From Bacteroidia bacterium (GTDB lineage Bacteria > Bacteroidota > Bacteroidia > Chitinophagales > UBA2359): a DNA stretch of 64,000 nt. Every line of letters starts with the position of its first letter. Within the stretch, counting starts at the first letter, position 1. The position numbers were made by a program, and so were the translations under genes. The notes beneath the pieces were generated by a model that saw only the letters and a list, made by a program, of their open reading frames with translations, was not told the origin of the DNA and did not search any database. The DNA lies in contig JAUHXA010000006.1 of NCBI GenBank assembly GCA_030427245.1, forward strand, positions 122,290-186,289, given 5' to 3'. This document shows, piece after piece, positions 16,492 through 25,728 of the stretch.

Positions 16492-17475
16492 ATGTATCAA
16501 AAAATATTATTGCTAGTCATTATTACCTTGTTGGGTTGCCAAAATAGTCAAAATCAAACATTTTCTTCAACAAGTCCTCAAAATAAAGAAGAAAAAACGA
16601 CAGTAAAAAACTCAGTTGAGATAAAAGAAACGGCTGTTTCTGAAGAAAGTCTTTTGGCTGCAAAATCGCCTGCCACAACCGATTTGACTCCCCAAAAATA
16701 CCGCTTTCCGTGGCTTCAAAGCTATGAATCTGCAAATATGTTGGTCAATCGAATAGCACTACCGGTAGGTTATGAACGCCTTCCTGTCCCCTCCAATTCG
16801 TTTGCAGAATGGTTGCGACATTTGCCGCTGAAAGAAGGAAATCCGCCTGTTTATCTTTTCAATGGACAGCAAAAGGGGAATCAACAAGCACAATTTGCCG
16901 TGATAAACATGGATGTCGGCAAGCAGGATTTGCAGCAATGTGCGGATGCAGTGATGCGACTCCGAGCCGAATATTTACTGGCTACTGAACAACATTCAGC
17001 GATTCACTTCAATTTTACGAATGGCGACAAATGCGACTACCAAGAATGGAAAAAAGGTGTGCGTCCTGTTATCAATGGTAACAAAGTCAGTTGGTTGCAG
17101 AAAGCCCAACCTGATGCTTCTTATACCAACTTCAAAAAATACATGACCAAGGTTTTTCAGTTTGCAGGAACACAGTCTTTGAGCAAAGAATTGAAGCCTG
17201 TCCGAAATTTGACGGATATTGAAGCGGGAGATGTGTTTATTCGAGGTGGTTTCCCAGGTCATGCGGTGATGGTGATGGATGTGGCTGTTCATCGTGAAAC
17301 AGGCAAAAAAGTGTTTATGCTGGCGCAGAGTTATATGCCTGCTCAGGAAATGCACATTTTGAAGAACCCAAATGTTGCCCCAAACGAAAGTACGCCTTGG
17401 TATTCTACTGACTTTGAAGGGAGTTTGGCTACACCCGAATGGGTTTTTGAAAAAGAACAATTGATGCGGTTCTGA
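16492..17475 (+). CDS. DUF4846 lipoprotein
   Basis: The ATG at 16492 gives 327 residues with a lipoprotein signal (LLLVIITLLGC). The mature protein matches DUF4846: YERLPVPSNSFAEWLRHLPL near 95, VINMDVGKQDLQQCADAVMR near 150, RLRAEYLLATEQHSAIHFN near 170, then YQEWKKGVRP. The C-terminal half has GDVFIRGGFPGHAVMVMDVA near 255, an NlpC-like His arrangement. The family's function is unknown; its Asp/His/Asn pattern may indicate a hydrolase. It may be co-transcribed with the next two genes (90-base gap). Confidence 0.8.
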   Translation: MYQKILLLVIITLLGCQNSQNQTFSSTSPQNKEEKTTVKNSVEIKETAVSEESLLAAKSPATTDLTPQKYRFPWLQSYESANMLVNRIALPVGYERLPVPSNSFAEWLRHLPLKEGNPPVYLFNGQQKGNQQAQFAVINMDVGKQDLQQCADAVMRLRAEYLLATEQHSAIHFNFTNGDKCDYQEWKKGVRPVINGNKVSWLQKAQPDASYTNFKKYMTKVFQFAGTQSLSKELKPVRNLTDIEAGDVFIRGGFPGHAVMVMDVAVHRETGKKVFMLAQSYMPAQEMHILKNPNVAPNESTPWYSTDFEGSLATPEWVFEKEQLMRF

Positions 17476-17552
17476 AAAAAAAATGCTGAAATTTTGAGTT
17501 CAATTCTCAAATTTGTAGTAACTTTACAAGGCAAAGCATTTTGTTTCTAAAT

Positions 17553-17560
17553 TTACCTTT
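17553..17560 (+). promoter_or_regulatory. -7 box (TACCTTTG) at the winged-helix gene start
   Basis: TACCTTTG ends four bases before the ATG at 17565. If real, transcription would begin inside that codon, implying a leaderless message or a true start at the next ATG (17586). Confidence 0.4.
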
Positions 17561-17564
17561 GTAT

Positions 17565-17864
17565 ATGAAAGACATTATCAATCAAATGGACAAGGCTTTT
17601 GACAGCCGAATACGTATCGCCATTATGTCTCTATTGTTGGTACATGAATGGATGGACTTCAATTCTTTGAAAGAACGTTTGGGCGTAACAGACGGTAATT
17701 TGGCCAGTCATACCGTTTCGCTCGAAAAGAAACAGTTTATTGTTGTTCAGAAAAAATTTATTGGCAAACGACCCAACACTTCCTACAAGGCTACCGAACA
17801 CGGAAGGGCAGCTTTTGGAGAATACATGACCGCATTGCAGAAGTTGCTGAATGTGAGGAGTTGA
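17565..17864 (+). CDS. Winged-helix DNA-binding protein (HTH_34-like)
   Basis: 99 residues from the ATG at 17565. It begins MKDIINQMDKAFDSRIRIA and contains the winged-helix helix-turn-helix FNSLKERLGVTDGNLASHTV and the wing FIVVQKKFIGKRPNTSYKAT. These short regulators (PF13601-type) are common in Bacteroidota next to membrane or transport genes. The stop is followed after one base by the cytochrome gene's ATG, so the two are almost surely co-translated, and the regulator may act on its own operon. The -7 box close to the ATG leaves the start uncertain by up to 7 codons. Confidence 0.9.
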   Translation: MKDIINQMDKAFDSRIRIAIMSLLLVHEWMDFNSLKERLGVTDGNLASHTVSLEKKQFIVVQKKFIGKRPNTSYKATEHGRAAFGEYMTALQKLLNVRS

Positions 17865-17865
17865 T

Positions 17866-19854
17866 ATGAAACGCAATACGCTTATCCTACTTCTTCTTTT
17901 TGGTTGTTTGGGTTTGTTTGTGGTTTGTCAATCTCCTTCAAATCAAGGCAATATCAATGAGCAGCCTACGTCTGATTTACCCTATTTGAATCTACACGAT
18001 ACGGTCAAATATGTGGGAATGAAAGCTTGTCAAAGTTGTCACCAAGAAATCTATGAAACTTTTCTCCAGACAGGCATGGGACAATCGTTTGACCATGCGA
18101 CTCCCCAAAAAAGTGCGGCAACTTTTGGCGACCATATAGTGCTGTATGATAGCCTCAATAATTTTTATTACAAACCTTTCTGGCAACAAGATTCACTCTA
18201 TATCAAGGAGTTTCGACTGGATGCAGAAAGCAAAGATACAGTCTATCAGCGCAATCAATATGTGAAATACATCGTGGGTTCTGGGCAGCATACCAACTCC
18301 CATATTTTTGACGACAATGGGTATTTGTATCAAGCACCGATTACCTTTTATACTCAAAAAGGAATGTGGGATTTGGCGCCGGGTTTTGAGGGCGGATTTA
18401 GTTCCCGCTTCAATAGGATGATTGGCTTGGAGTGTATGACCTGTCACAATGCACTGCCAAACTTTGTGCAAGGTTCTGAAAACAAATACTTGAAAGTTCC
18501 GAATGGCATCAACTGTGAGCGTTGTCATGGAGCGGGCGAACTGCATGTAAAAGAAAAGTTGGCGAACAACATTGTGGATACTTCAAAATATGTGGATTAC
18601 ACGATTGTCAACCCTAAGCGATTGCCTCGCCCGATGCAGTTGAATCTCTGCAAACGCTGTCATTTACAAGGTATTGCAGTATTGAAGGAAGGCAAAAAAT
18701 TTGACGATTTCAAGCCTTCGATGTTTGTTCATGAGGTCATGGACGTATTTTTACCCGAATACGATGGCAATGAAACACAGTTTATCATGGCTTCTCATGC
18801 GCATCGAATGGAAAAAAGTGCATGCTTCAAAAAGAGTGATATGACCTGTCTTAGTTGTCACAATCCACATATCAGCGTCAAAAACACTCCTCGCCAAACC
18901 TTCAATGATGCCTGCATCAACTGCCATAAAAATAGTCAGCCGACTTCAACTGTGGATGGAAACAGCGCTTCAATGGGAATAGACGTAACAAACTGTTCTC
19001 TTCCCCAAACCGAGCGAATCGCTGAAAACAACAACGATTGTTCGGGGTGTCACATGCCGATTTCGGGCAGTATTGACATTCCGCACGTTACGATTCACGA
19101 TCACTATATTCGCAAACCAATTCCTGAATCTGAAAAAAACAAAATCGAAAACTTCATTGGTTTGCAAGCTGCAACGGATGCTGCAGTGGATGAATGGACG
19201 AGAGCAAAGGCGTATTTGCATTTTTACGAAAGTTATTCTCCCCAACCTTCTATGTTGGATTCGGCAGCATATTATTTGCAGCAAAGTCAGGAGCGAAATC
19301 CATTGAAGTTGTTGGAGGTCAAGGTGCATTTGCTCTATCTCCAAGAAAATTTTGCAGCCCTTATTGAAGCTGCGAACACATTGCCGCTTTCTAAAATCAA
19401 AGATGGATGGACGGCTTACCGAATTGGTGAAGCTTTTTTGCAGCAAAAGCAGTACGAAAAGGCAGCCGATTATTTCGGTAAATCCTTGGAAATTCTTCCA
19501 TTGAATCTTGACTTCAAAAACAAATTAGGTGTTGCAGTGATGGAATTGGGCAATATCGAAGGGGCTAAAAAACTGTTTGAATCTATTCTGGGCGAAAGCC
19601 AACAACACATTGCGGCTTTAACCAACTTGGGTTTTGTAGAAGTGAATTTAGGTGCCTTGAAGGAAGCAGAACGGCTTTATACAGAGGCATTGACATTGAG
19701 CCCTGATTATGTGCCTGCGTTGTTGAATATGGCGGGTTTGTACTTACTTCGCCGCAATGAATTGAAGGCTAAAAAGTTGGTACAAAGGGTTTTAGAATTG
19801 CAGCCTGACAATGAACAGGCAAAGGTGATCTTAAGGCAGTTGAGGAGAGGATAG
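17866..19854 (+). CDS. Seven-haem c-type cytochrome with C-terminal TPR domain
   Basis: 662 residues. A signal with FGCLGLFVVC near residue 15-25 directs export. Seven CxxCH haem sites can be seen: CQSCH near 55, CMTCH 192, CERCH 218, CKRCH 263, CLSCH 328, CINCH 349 and CSGCH 391. The first resembles the opening motif of cytochrome c554-type proteins (GMKACQSCHQEIYETF). Residues 430-662 form tetratricopeptide repeats (AYRIGEAFLQQKQYEKAADY, LTNLGFVEVNLGALKEAERL). Such multihaem-TPR proteins are known in Bacteroidota and Planctomycetes; the redox partner is unknown. Coupled translation with the winged-helix gene suggests regulated expression. Confidence 0.9.
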   Translation: MKRNTLILLLLFGCLGLFVVCQSPSNQGNINEQPTSDLPYLNLHDTVKYVGMKACQSCHQEIYETFLQTGMGQSFDHATPQKSAATFGDHIVLYDSLNNFYYKPFWQQDSLYIKEFRLDAESKDTVYQRNQYVKYIVGSGQHTNSHIFDDNGYLYQAPITFYTQKGMWDLAPGFEGGFSSRFNRMIGLECMTCHNALPNFVQGSENKYLKVPNGINCERCHGAGELHVKEKLANNIVDTSKYVDYTIVNPKRLPRPMQLNLCKRCHLQGIAVLKEGKKFDDFKPSMFVHEVMDVFLPEYDGNETQFIMASHAHRMEKSACFKKSDMTCLSCHNPHISVKNTPRQTFNDACINCHKNSQPTSTVDGNSASMGIDVTNCSLPQTERIAENNNDCSGCHMPISGSIDIPHVTIHDHYIRKPIPESEKNKIENFIGLQAATDAAVDEWTRAKAYLHFYESYSPQPSMLDSAAYYLQQSQERNPLKLLEVKVHLLYLQENFAALIEAANTLPLSKIKDGWTAYRIGEAFLQQKQYEKAADYFGKSLEILPLNLDFKNKLGVAVMELGNIEGAKKLFESILGESQQHIAALTNLGFVEVNLGALKEAERLYTEALTLSPDYVPALLNMAGLYLLRRNELKAKKLVQRVLELQPDNEQAKVILRQLRRG

Positions 19855-19960
19855 ATTTGGGAAGTTTAGGACTTTTCACCTTTACGCATTTTCAAGAGCC
19901 TTAATATTAAATTCACAGTTGATTACAAACGAAACGGCTTCTTAATAGACTTTATTCAAA

Positions 19961-20845
19961 TTACTTAGGATAAACTTCCCCTTTCACAGCTCTCACGGTA
20001 TTCTTAATCAAAGAAATAACCGTCATAGGCCCTACACCACCAGGAACAGGTGTTATTGCACTGCATTTTGGTGCTACCTCATCGTATTTCACATCACCCG
20101 ACAAACGGTAGCCACGTTTGCGAGAAGCATCTTCTACACGAGTAGTACCCACATCAATAATCACTACTCCTTCCTTGACCATATCCGCCTTCACAAATTC
20201 GGGAATACCCAAAGCCACAATCAAAATATCGGCATTCAAGGTGTGTTTCTTCAAATCTTTCGTGCGGCTGTGACAAACCGTCACCGTAGCATTGCCAGGA
20301 TTGCCATTGTTTGACATCAAAATACTAACAGGTCGCCCCACGATATTGCTGCGCCCCAAAACCACGCACTCTTTACCCTGAGTATCAATTTGGTAATGCT
20401 CCAAAATCTGCATGATGCCATAAGGAGTTGCAGGTAAAAAGCAGGGAACATTTTGCGCCATTCGCCCCACATTGATGGAGTGAAATCCGTCCACATCTTT
20501 GCGGTGGTCAATCGTTTCTATAACCTTATCTACATTGATGTGTTTGGGAAGCGGCAACTGCACGATAAAACCGTCAATATCATCGTCATTGTTCAGTCTT
20601 TCGACTTCCGCCAACAAATCTTCTTCCGAGATTTCGTCTGAATGTTTCACCAAAGAAGATTTGATGCCCAATCGCTCGCACATCCGCACTTTGTGACCCA
20701 CATAAGTTTCGCTTGCTCCATCACTTCCCACCAAAATAACCGCCAAATGTGGCTGCTTGCCGCCATTCGCCACCCATTCTGCCACTTCTACTTTTACCTG
20801 CGCTTGTATAATATTGGAAAGGTCTTTTCCACTAAGGATTTGCAT
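19961..20845 (-). CDS. folD: Methylenetetrahydrofolate dehydrogenase/cyclohydrolase FolD
   Basis: 294 residues, the usual FolD length. Landmarks: [16 protein letters not shown] near residue 44 with the catalytic Lys, [15 protein letters not shown] near 98, [14 protein letters not shown] near 118, the NADP loop [17 protein letters not shown] near 163, DVGTTRVED near 225 and [17 protein letters not shown] near 262. It is a bifunctional cytosolic enzyme of one-carbon metabolism. It lies downstream of lepA on the same strand, with a palindromic repeat (20932-21054) between the two. Confidence 0.97.
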   Translation of the reverse strand: MQILSGKDLSNIIQAQVKVEVAEWVANGGKQPHLAVILVGSDGASETYVGHKVRMCERLGIKSSLVKHSDEISEEDLLAEVERLNNDDDIDGFIVQLPLPKHINVDKVIETIDHRKDVDGFHSINVGRMAQNVPCFLPATPYGIMQILEHYQIDTQGKECVVLGRSNIVGRPVSILMSNNGNPGNATVTVCHSRTKDLKKHTLNADILIVALGIPEFVKADMVKEGVVIIDVGTTRVEDASRKRGYRLSGDVKYDEVAPKCSAITPVPGGVGPMTVISLIKNTVRAVKGEVYPK

Positions 20846-20931
20846 ATTTTTGTTTTTAGATTGATAGTTGTGTTTGTGTGTTCAAGTGTTTGTGATAGTT
20901 GTTTCCAACAATTCAGCCATATAGCTATACA

Positions 20932-21054
20932 CATACTCCTGTACAAAATGATTTTTGAACCACAAAAGTATCAAAAGAGATGGTTGAATTTCAGTTCTTT
21001 CCTTTTGTTTTCTTTGTGCCTTTTGTGGTTGGATTAAAAATGTACAGCAGTATG
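20932..21054. repeat. MITE-like palindromic element, copy 1 (123 bp)
   Basis: Ends are inverted: CATACTCCTGTACA at 20932-20945 and TGTACAGCAGTATG at 21041-21054. Inside, AACCACAAAAG pairs with CTTTTGTGGTT. A second copy lies at 55892-56025 with the same sequence apart from a few changes and a 10-base insert. AGCCATATAGC occurs just outside both ends (20915-20925 and 21055-21065), a possible duplicated target, though the left one is offset by six bases. No coding content. Confidence 0.85.
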
Positions 21055-21073
21055 AGCCATATAGCCATTCAAA

Positions 21074-22864
21074 TCAATTATCATTCAACTTCAATACTGC
21101 CATAAACGCCTTTTGAGGCACTTCAATATTTCCCACTTGACGCATCTTCTTCTTACCTTTTTTCTGCTTCTCCAACAATTTACGTTTACGAGTGATATCC
21201 CCACCATAACACTTGGCAGTCACGTCTTTACGCAAAGCACTAATCGTTTCACGAGCAATCACTTTTGCACCAATTGCAGCCTGAATCGCAATCATAAATT
21301 GGTGACGCGTCAATAATTCCTTCAATTTGACACACAATTTGCGTCCCAATTCATAGGCTTTGCTGCGGTGAATCAACGCCGAAAAAGCATCTACTTTGTC
21401 GCCATTCAATAAGATGTCCATTTTCACCAAATCAGAAGGACGGTAATTATCCATTTGGTAGTCAAAAGAAGCATATCCACGAGAAATAGACTTTAATCGG
21501 TCGTAAAAATCAAAAACAATCTCAGCAAGCGGAAGGTCAAAACTCAACTCCACCCTTGTTTCCGACAAGTAAACCTGATTCTTCAATTCACCCCGTTTTT
21601 CGATACACAGTGTCATGATGCGTCCAATGTACTCGGGCTTCGTAATGACCTGAGCAGTAATATAGGGTTCTTCGATGTGTTCGACCATTGTAGGGTCAGG
21701 CATATCAGAAGGATTACTGATAGGTAAACGCACTCCTTTTCTATCTACCCAAAAATAGCTAACGTTGGGAACAGTTGTTATCACTGTCATGTCAAACTCT
21801 CGTTCCAAGCGTTCTTGTACGATTTCGAGGTGCAACATTCCCAGGAAGCCACATCTAAAACCAAAGCCCAGAGCCAGTGAGGTTTCGGGTTCATAGACCA
21901 AGGATGCATCGTTGAGCTGCAATTTTTCGAGTGAATCTCTCAAGTCCTCGTAATCTTCTGTATCCATTGGATAAATACCTGCAAATACCATCGGCTTCAC
22001 ATCCTCAAATCCTTGAATCGAAGGAGCAGGGTTGTTGGTGTGGGTAATCGTATCACCTACTTTGATTTCTTTCGACTCTTTGATGCCTGTCACAATGTAG
22101 CCTACATCACCAGCCAAAAGTTCTTTCTTGGGTTCAAGATCCAGACGTAAAATGCCTATCTCATTGGCATCATACCCTTTGCCCGTGTTCACAAACTTTA
22201 CATTGTCTCCCTTGCGGAGTTTGCCATTTAAGATTCTGAAATAGGCAATGACCCCACGATAGGAATTGTACATAGAGTCAAAAATCAATGCCTGCAATGG
22301 AGCATCAATATCTCCCGTTGGAGGAGGAATTTTATTGATAATGGCATCAAAAATCGCCATTACATTTTCGCCCGTTTTTGCGCTCACAGGAATGATGTCC
22401 TCCAAATCACAGCCAATCAAGTCAATTATTTGGTCAGAAACCTCCTCAATCATTGCCCCAGGCATATCAATTTTATTAAGAATCGGAATGATTTCTAAGT
22501 CTTGCTCAATTGCCAAATATAAATTGGAAATCGTCTGTGCTTGAATACCTTGTGCGGCATCTACCAACAATAATGCTCCTTCACAAGCTGCAATCGCCCT
22601 TGAGACTTCATAAGAGAAATCAACGTGTCCTGGAGTATCAATCAAATTAAATACATAGGGCTGTCCTTCATGGATATAATCCATCTGAACGGCATGACTC
22701 TTAATGGTAATTCCACGTTCTCGCTCCAAATCCATGTTATCAAGGAGTTGTGCCTTCATATCTCGCTGTGCAACAGCTGATGTAATCTCTATGAGCCGAT
22801 CCGCCAAGGTACTTTTGCCATGGTCAATATGGGCTATTATACTAAAATTTCTAATGTGTTTCAT
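21074..22864 (-). CDS. lepA: Elongation factor 4 (LepA)
   Basis: 596 residues, full length. GTPase signatures: [14 protein letters not shown] near residue 10 (P-loop), [12 protein letters not shown] near 48, DTPGHVDF near 77, and NKIDMPGA near 131. The LepA-specific C-terminal part is present ([39 protein letters not shown]). It back-translocates or remodels stalled ribosomes. The -7 box at 22873-22880 lies so close to the ATG that the message may be leaderless. Confidence 0.98.
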   Translation of the reverse strand: MKHIRNFSIIAHIDHGKSTLADRLIEITSAVAQRDMKAQLLDNMDLERERGITIKSHAVQMDYIHEGQPYVFNLIDTPGHVDFSYEVSRAIAACEGALLLVDAAQGIQAQTISNLYLAIEQDLEIIPILNKIDMPGAMIEEVSDQIIDLIGCDLEDIIPVSAKTGENVMAIFDAIINKIPPPTGDIDAPLQALIFDSMYNSYRGVIAYFRILNGKLRKGDNVKFVNTGKGYDANEIGILRLDLEPKKELLAGDVGYIVTGIKESKEIKVGDTITHTNNPAPSIQGFEDVKPMVFAGIYPMDTEDYEDLRDSLEKLQLNDASLVYEPETSLALGFGFRCGFLGMLHLEIVQERLEREFDMTVITTVPNVSYFWVDRKGVRLPISNPSDMPDPTMVEHIEEPYITAQVITKPEYIGRIMTLCIEKRGELKNQVYLSETRVELSFDLPLAEIVFDFYDRLKSISRGYASFDYQMDNYRPSDLVKMDILLNGDKVDAFSALIHRSKAYELGRKLCVKLKELLTRHQFMIAIQAAIGAKVIARETISALRKDVTAKCYGGDITRKRKLLEKQKKGKKKMRQVGNIEVPQKAFMAVLKLNDN

Positions 22865-22872
22865 ACGTTCTG

Positions 22873-22880
22873 CAAAATTA
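22873..22880 (-). promoter_or_regulatory. -7 box (TAATTTTG) just before lepA ATG
   Basis: TAATTTTGCAG on the minus strand ends 8 bases before the lepA ATG at 22864. With the usual short box-to-start distance, transcription would begin at or within a base or two of the ATG. Confidence 0.45.
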
Positions 22881-23013
22881 CGTAATTTTAGTGTTTTTGT
22901 AGGTTTTAGAGCTTTATTTAGTTTCTTCTAAAACAGTTTTCAGTCAAATGAGTTGAAGTTTTGATGCTTGTTTCCATTTAATTTTCATTTAATTTTCATT
23001 TTAATTCTCTTTC

Positions 23014-23835
23014 ATGCCTATTTTTTCAAAAATGCTTCTTTTTTTGTTCACTGTTTTCTTTCTCTACAACTGTGACCATCTACAAAAACAATACAATAAT
23101 ACTCGTCAAGTAGAAGAAAAATTCAATTCAGAGGATAATATTTTTCCCCACGAAAAAGGAACAAAATTACTACAAAAACTGCAAAGCGCTTATAAGCCTC
23201 GTGATGTCTTGGGGTATGGAACTTGTCGAGATGTTCTGTTCAAAGAAACGGCTCGTTATCATGAAGATAGATTGATTTGTATTTACACCGATTACCGAAT
23301 TTGGCTCAACCCCAACGAAGATCCAAGCACAAATGCCTTTGATCAAGGCATCAACTGTGAACACACATGGCCTCAAAGTATGGGAGCAAAAGGACAAGCC
23401 AAAAGCGATATGCACCACCTTTTTCCAACAAGGGTAGGAGTAAACAGTGCGAGAAGCAATTATCCTTTTGGGGAGGTTCCTGACCACGAAACGGATAGGT
23501 GGTACATTGGAGAAGTGATGCAAGATGAAATACCTACTAAAAATATAGATGCTTACAGTGAATTAGATACGGATTCGGGGCATTTTGAACCCAAAGAAAA
23601 TGTGAAAGGAGACATAGCAAGAGCGATGTTTTACTTCTACACCATGTATCACGACCAAAGCGGCTTCAATGATTCTTTTTTTGAAGGACAGAAAAATACC
23701 TTATTGAAGTGGCACATTGCAGACCCCGTAGATGATTTTGAAGTGCATCGAAATCGCTTTATTGCGAAATATCAAGATGGGAAAGTGAATCCTTTTATTG
23801 AAGATAAAACGCTGGTGGAGAGGGTGTTTTTTTAA
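23014..23835 (+). CDS. Endonuclease I family (EndA/NucM) secreted nuclease
   Basis: 273 residues with a signal peptide that may end in a lipobox-like Cys (FLYNC near 19). The nuclease motif is intact: GINCEHTWPQSMGAKGQAKS near residue 108 (catalytic His), DMHHLFPTRVGVNSARSNYP near 130 (HH metal site) and NVKGDIARAMFYFYTMY near 200. This is a beta-beta-alpha-metal nuclease that degrades DNA non-specifically outside the cytoplasm, probably for nutrition or biofilm turnover. It stands alone between the divergent lepA gene and a convergent anti-sigma-like gene. Confidence 0.92.
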   Translation: MPIFSKMLLFLFTVFFLYNCDHLQKQYNNTRQVEEKFNSEDNIFPHEKGTKLLQKLQSAYKPRDVLGYGTCRDVLFKETARYHEDRLICIYTDYRIWLNPNEDPSTNAFDQGINCEHTWPQSMGAKGQAKSDMHHLFPTRVGVNSARSNYPFGEVPDHETDRWYIGEVMQDEIPTKNIDAYSELDTDSGHFEPKENVKGDIARAMFYFYTMYHDQSGFNDSFFEGQKNTLLKWHIADPVDDFEVHRNRFIAKYQDGKVNPFIEDKTLVERVFF

Positions 23836-23888
23836 TCGATTTCCACTTTCATATTTCGCCAAAGGTTCGCAATACTGTACCATAAAAA

Positions 23889-24530
23889 TTACCCTTGCAA
23901 ATCCTTCCGCACAAAAAATACGCCTATCTGCGTTCCTTCACTCCCCACCAATTTCCAATAAAAACGCCCTGCTACAAAGGTCGTTTCCTCCAATTGCAGC
24001 TCAAAGGATTCGCTTCCTCTTGGAATCGTAGTTTCCAATAACAATTCTTGTCGATTGTTTTCTATCTTCAATTGCAGGATTTCGGGTGTAGGTTTTTCAA
24101 AAACAAAAGTCAAAATACCTCCTTCAATATTCACTCCATTTTGAGGAGCGGTCAGTTTCACCTTAGCACTTCGATTGGGCTGCAATGTTGCCAATTCATA
24201 GTTGGGAATAGGTGCAAACAAAGCCGTCAGTTCGTCCAAAGTGAAGTCAATCGCTTCATTGATTTTCTCCAAAATGCGTTGAGGAGACAGGTCAATTTTT
24301 GAAGAAGAGGTCTTCTTTTTTTGAAGATTCGCCTCTAAGTTTTGAAGATTCAATTTTATTTCCGCTTCCCCCTCCAATTCTGTCGCACTGACAAAGTCGG
24401 CAAAGAAAGCCAAATCTTCTTCAATGGCACTGTCACCTTCTTGAAAAACTTTCCACTGTTCTTCTTCCTCATCGGACAACTGCCCGTACAAGTATTTCAA
24501 TGTCAATTCTTCTTGTAGTTCTTTGTTCAT
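23889..24530 (-). CDS. Probable anti-sigma-like protein, partner of the 24.8-kb sigma factor
   Basis: 213 residues, mostly acidic at the N-terminus (MNKELQEELTLKYLYGQLSD), like the cytoplasmic anti-sigma part of Bacteroidota pairs, but I see no clear transmembrane helix. The C-terminal half (residues 110-213) is beta-rich and contains RSAKVKLTAPQNGVNIEGG and a final strand VFFVRKDL. It follows the sigma gene on the same strand, with a 283-base gap that holds a palindrome. Role inferred from neighbourhood only. Confidence 0.55.
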   Translation of the reverse strand: MNKELQEELTLKYLYGQLSDEEEEQWKVFQEGDSAIEEDLAFFADFVSATELEGEAEIKLNLQNLEANLQKKKTSSSKIDLSPQRILEKINEAIDFTLDELTALFAPIPNYELATLQPNRSAKVKLTAPQNGVNIEGGILTFVFEKPTPEILQLKIENNRQELLLETTIPRGSESFELQLEETTFVAGRFYWKLVGSEGTQIGVFFVRKDLQG

Positions 24531-24626
24531 CGTTTTGATTTTAAAAGTATCGGCTACTTATTGACTTTAAATATTTAATTTATGGTTTTCAAAAGCATTA
24601 AGCTATCAATGAAGTTGATTATTTTA

Positions 24627-24688
24627 ACCCACAAGATTCTTACAGAATGACAAAAAAGAGTGTGTCATATTGGAAATATCTTGTGGGT
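24627..24688. repeat. Palindromic element in the sigma/anti-sigma gap
   Basis: ACCCACAAGAT at 24627-24637 and ATCTTGTGGGT at 24678-24688 are perfect complements, 62 bases end to end. An inner TGACA/TGTCA pair extends the fold. A second copy was not seen in this window. Confidence 0.7.
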
Positions 24689-24813
24689 AACATCCATATA
24701 AGTAATTCTTGCTCAAATGTTTAAAAATACTCAAAAACAAAAAAAACACGAACTATTTTTTGGCTGGAAACCAATAAAGGTGTCCGATACTTGAAGTCGA
24801 TATTTGAAGCCCA

Positions 24814-25389
24814 TCACCTCAACTCCTCATAATACTTCGCCGTATATCCTCTCAATCGTTTCATACAGCGTTTTTTTTGAGTCTTGACCACCTCCAAACT
24901 ATTGTAATTCATCGCAGTTTGAATGGCTTCCATAGCGTATTTTTTGAAGTAAAACAGCTTCAAAATAGAACGACAAGGTTCTTTCATCCTTTGCAGCAAT
25001 TGACGAATCAATTTGACCCGTTCCATATTTTGCAGCTTCTCGTAAGGCATTTCCTCCTCATTCGGTACTACATTTTCTGTCTTTTCCATCGAAACCGTTT
25101 GTAGCCTTTTGGCACGAAACCGCTTCAACAACAGATTTTTGCCGATTCCAAACAGGTATGTTTTGATGCTGCTTTGAAGCGTAATAATTTTTCCTAAACG
25201 CACATTTCGGTAAAAGGCAATTACGCTGTCTTGAAACACATCAATGGCTTCTTCTTCCGTGCATTGATGTCGCTTCAATACCCACACGACAAATTCGTCT
25301 CGGTAGTTTTCGTACAACCAATTGATTGCCTCTGTTTTGCCGAGTTTGAATTGTTGCAGCCAATTTTCGAGTTGAGTAGTGTTGTCCAT
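24814..25389 (-). CDS. ECF-type RNA polymerase sigma factor
   Basis: 191 residues. Region 2 (residues 20-95) shows EAINWLYENYRDEFVVWVLK, EEEAIDVFQDSVIAFYRNVR and the basic KTYLFGIGKNLLLKRFR. Region 4 (residues 125-185) contains LKLFYFKKYAMEAIQTAMNY and SLEVVKTQKKRCMKRLR. The conserved -Asp-Val-Phe-Gln-Asp- of region 2.1 is typical of ECF sigma factors. It is followed by an anti-sigma-like gene. A hairpin element is 36 bases upstream of its ATG, between it and the divergent hemopexin gene. Confidence 0.93.
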   Translation of the reverse strand: MDNTTQLENWLQQFKLGKTEAINWLYENYRDEFVVWVLKRHQCTEEEAIDVFQDSVIAFYRNVRLGKIITLQSSIKTYLFGIGKNLLLKRFRAKRLQTVSMEKTENVVPNEEEMPYEKLQNMERVKLIRQLLQRMKEPCRSILKLFYFKKYAMEAIQTAMNYNSLEVVKTQKKRCMKRLRGYTAKYYEELR

Positions 25390-25424
25390 TTAGTACCATT
25401 TTTTTGGAAAAGGTGAACAGTGGT

Positions 25425-25535
25425 GAACAAGAACTTCTAGATAAAAAAGAACTTGCCGCACTCACCTTTGGCACTCATTTTACAAAACAATACCTAATCC
25501 AAATGAGCTTCCTTTTTATCTAAGAGTTTCTGTTC
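25425..25535. repeat. Hairpin element, GAACAAGAACTT family, copy 1 (111 bp)
   Basis: The left arm at 25425-25451 and the right arm at 25509-25535 are inverted (about 22 of 27 matched). They match the arms of the element at 61228-61300: GAACAAGAACTT then TAGAT, and ATCTA then TTC.TGTTC. The spacer is longer here. It lies in a divergent promoter region, not at a gene end. Confidence 0.75.
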
Positions 25536-25728
25536 AAAAAAACGTATCCCAAGATAATGAAAATATTTTTTTGAAGCTAAAATATTGAAGAATAGGTTTT
25601 TGAGCGAAAGCATTGAAGGAAATGAAAAAAAAATCAACTCAACTGTTCCCTTTTTCTACAAAAGTGGAACTAAGGGGCATATTCAACCTATTCACCATTT
25701 TCATTTTCACATTAAAACCTCATCAGCA

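Noticed and set aside
20915..21065. Target-site duplication AGCCATATAGC around MITE copy 1
   Set aside because: The left copy sits six bases from the element's end, so I do not count it as a proper duplication, only as a possible remnant.
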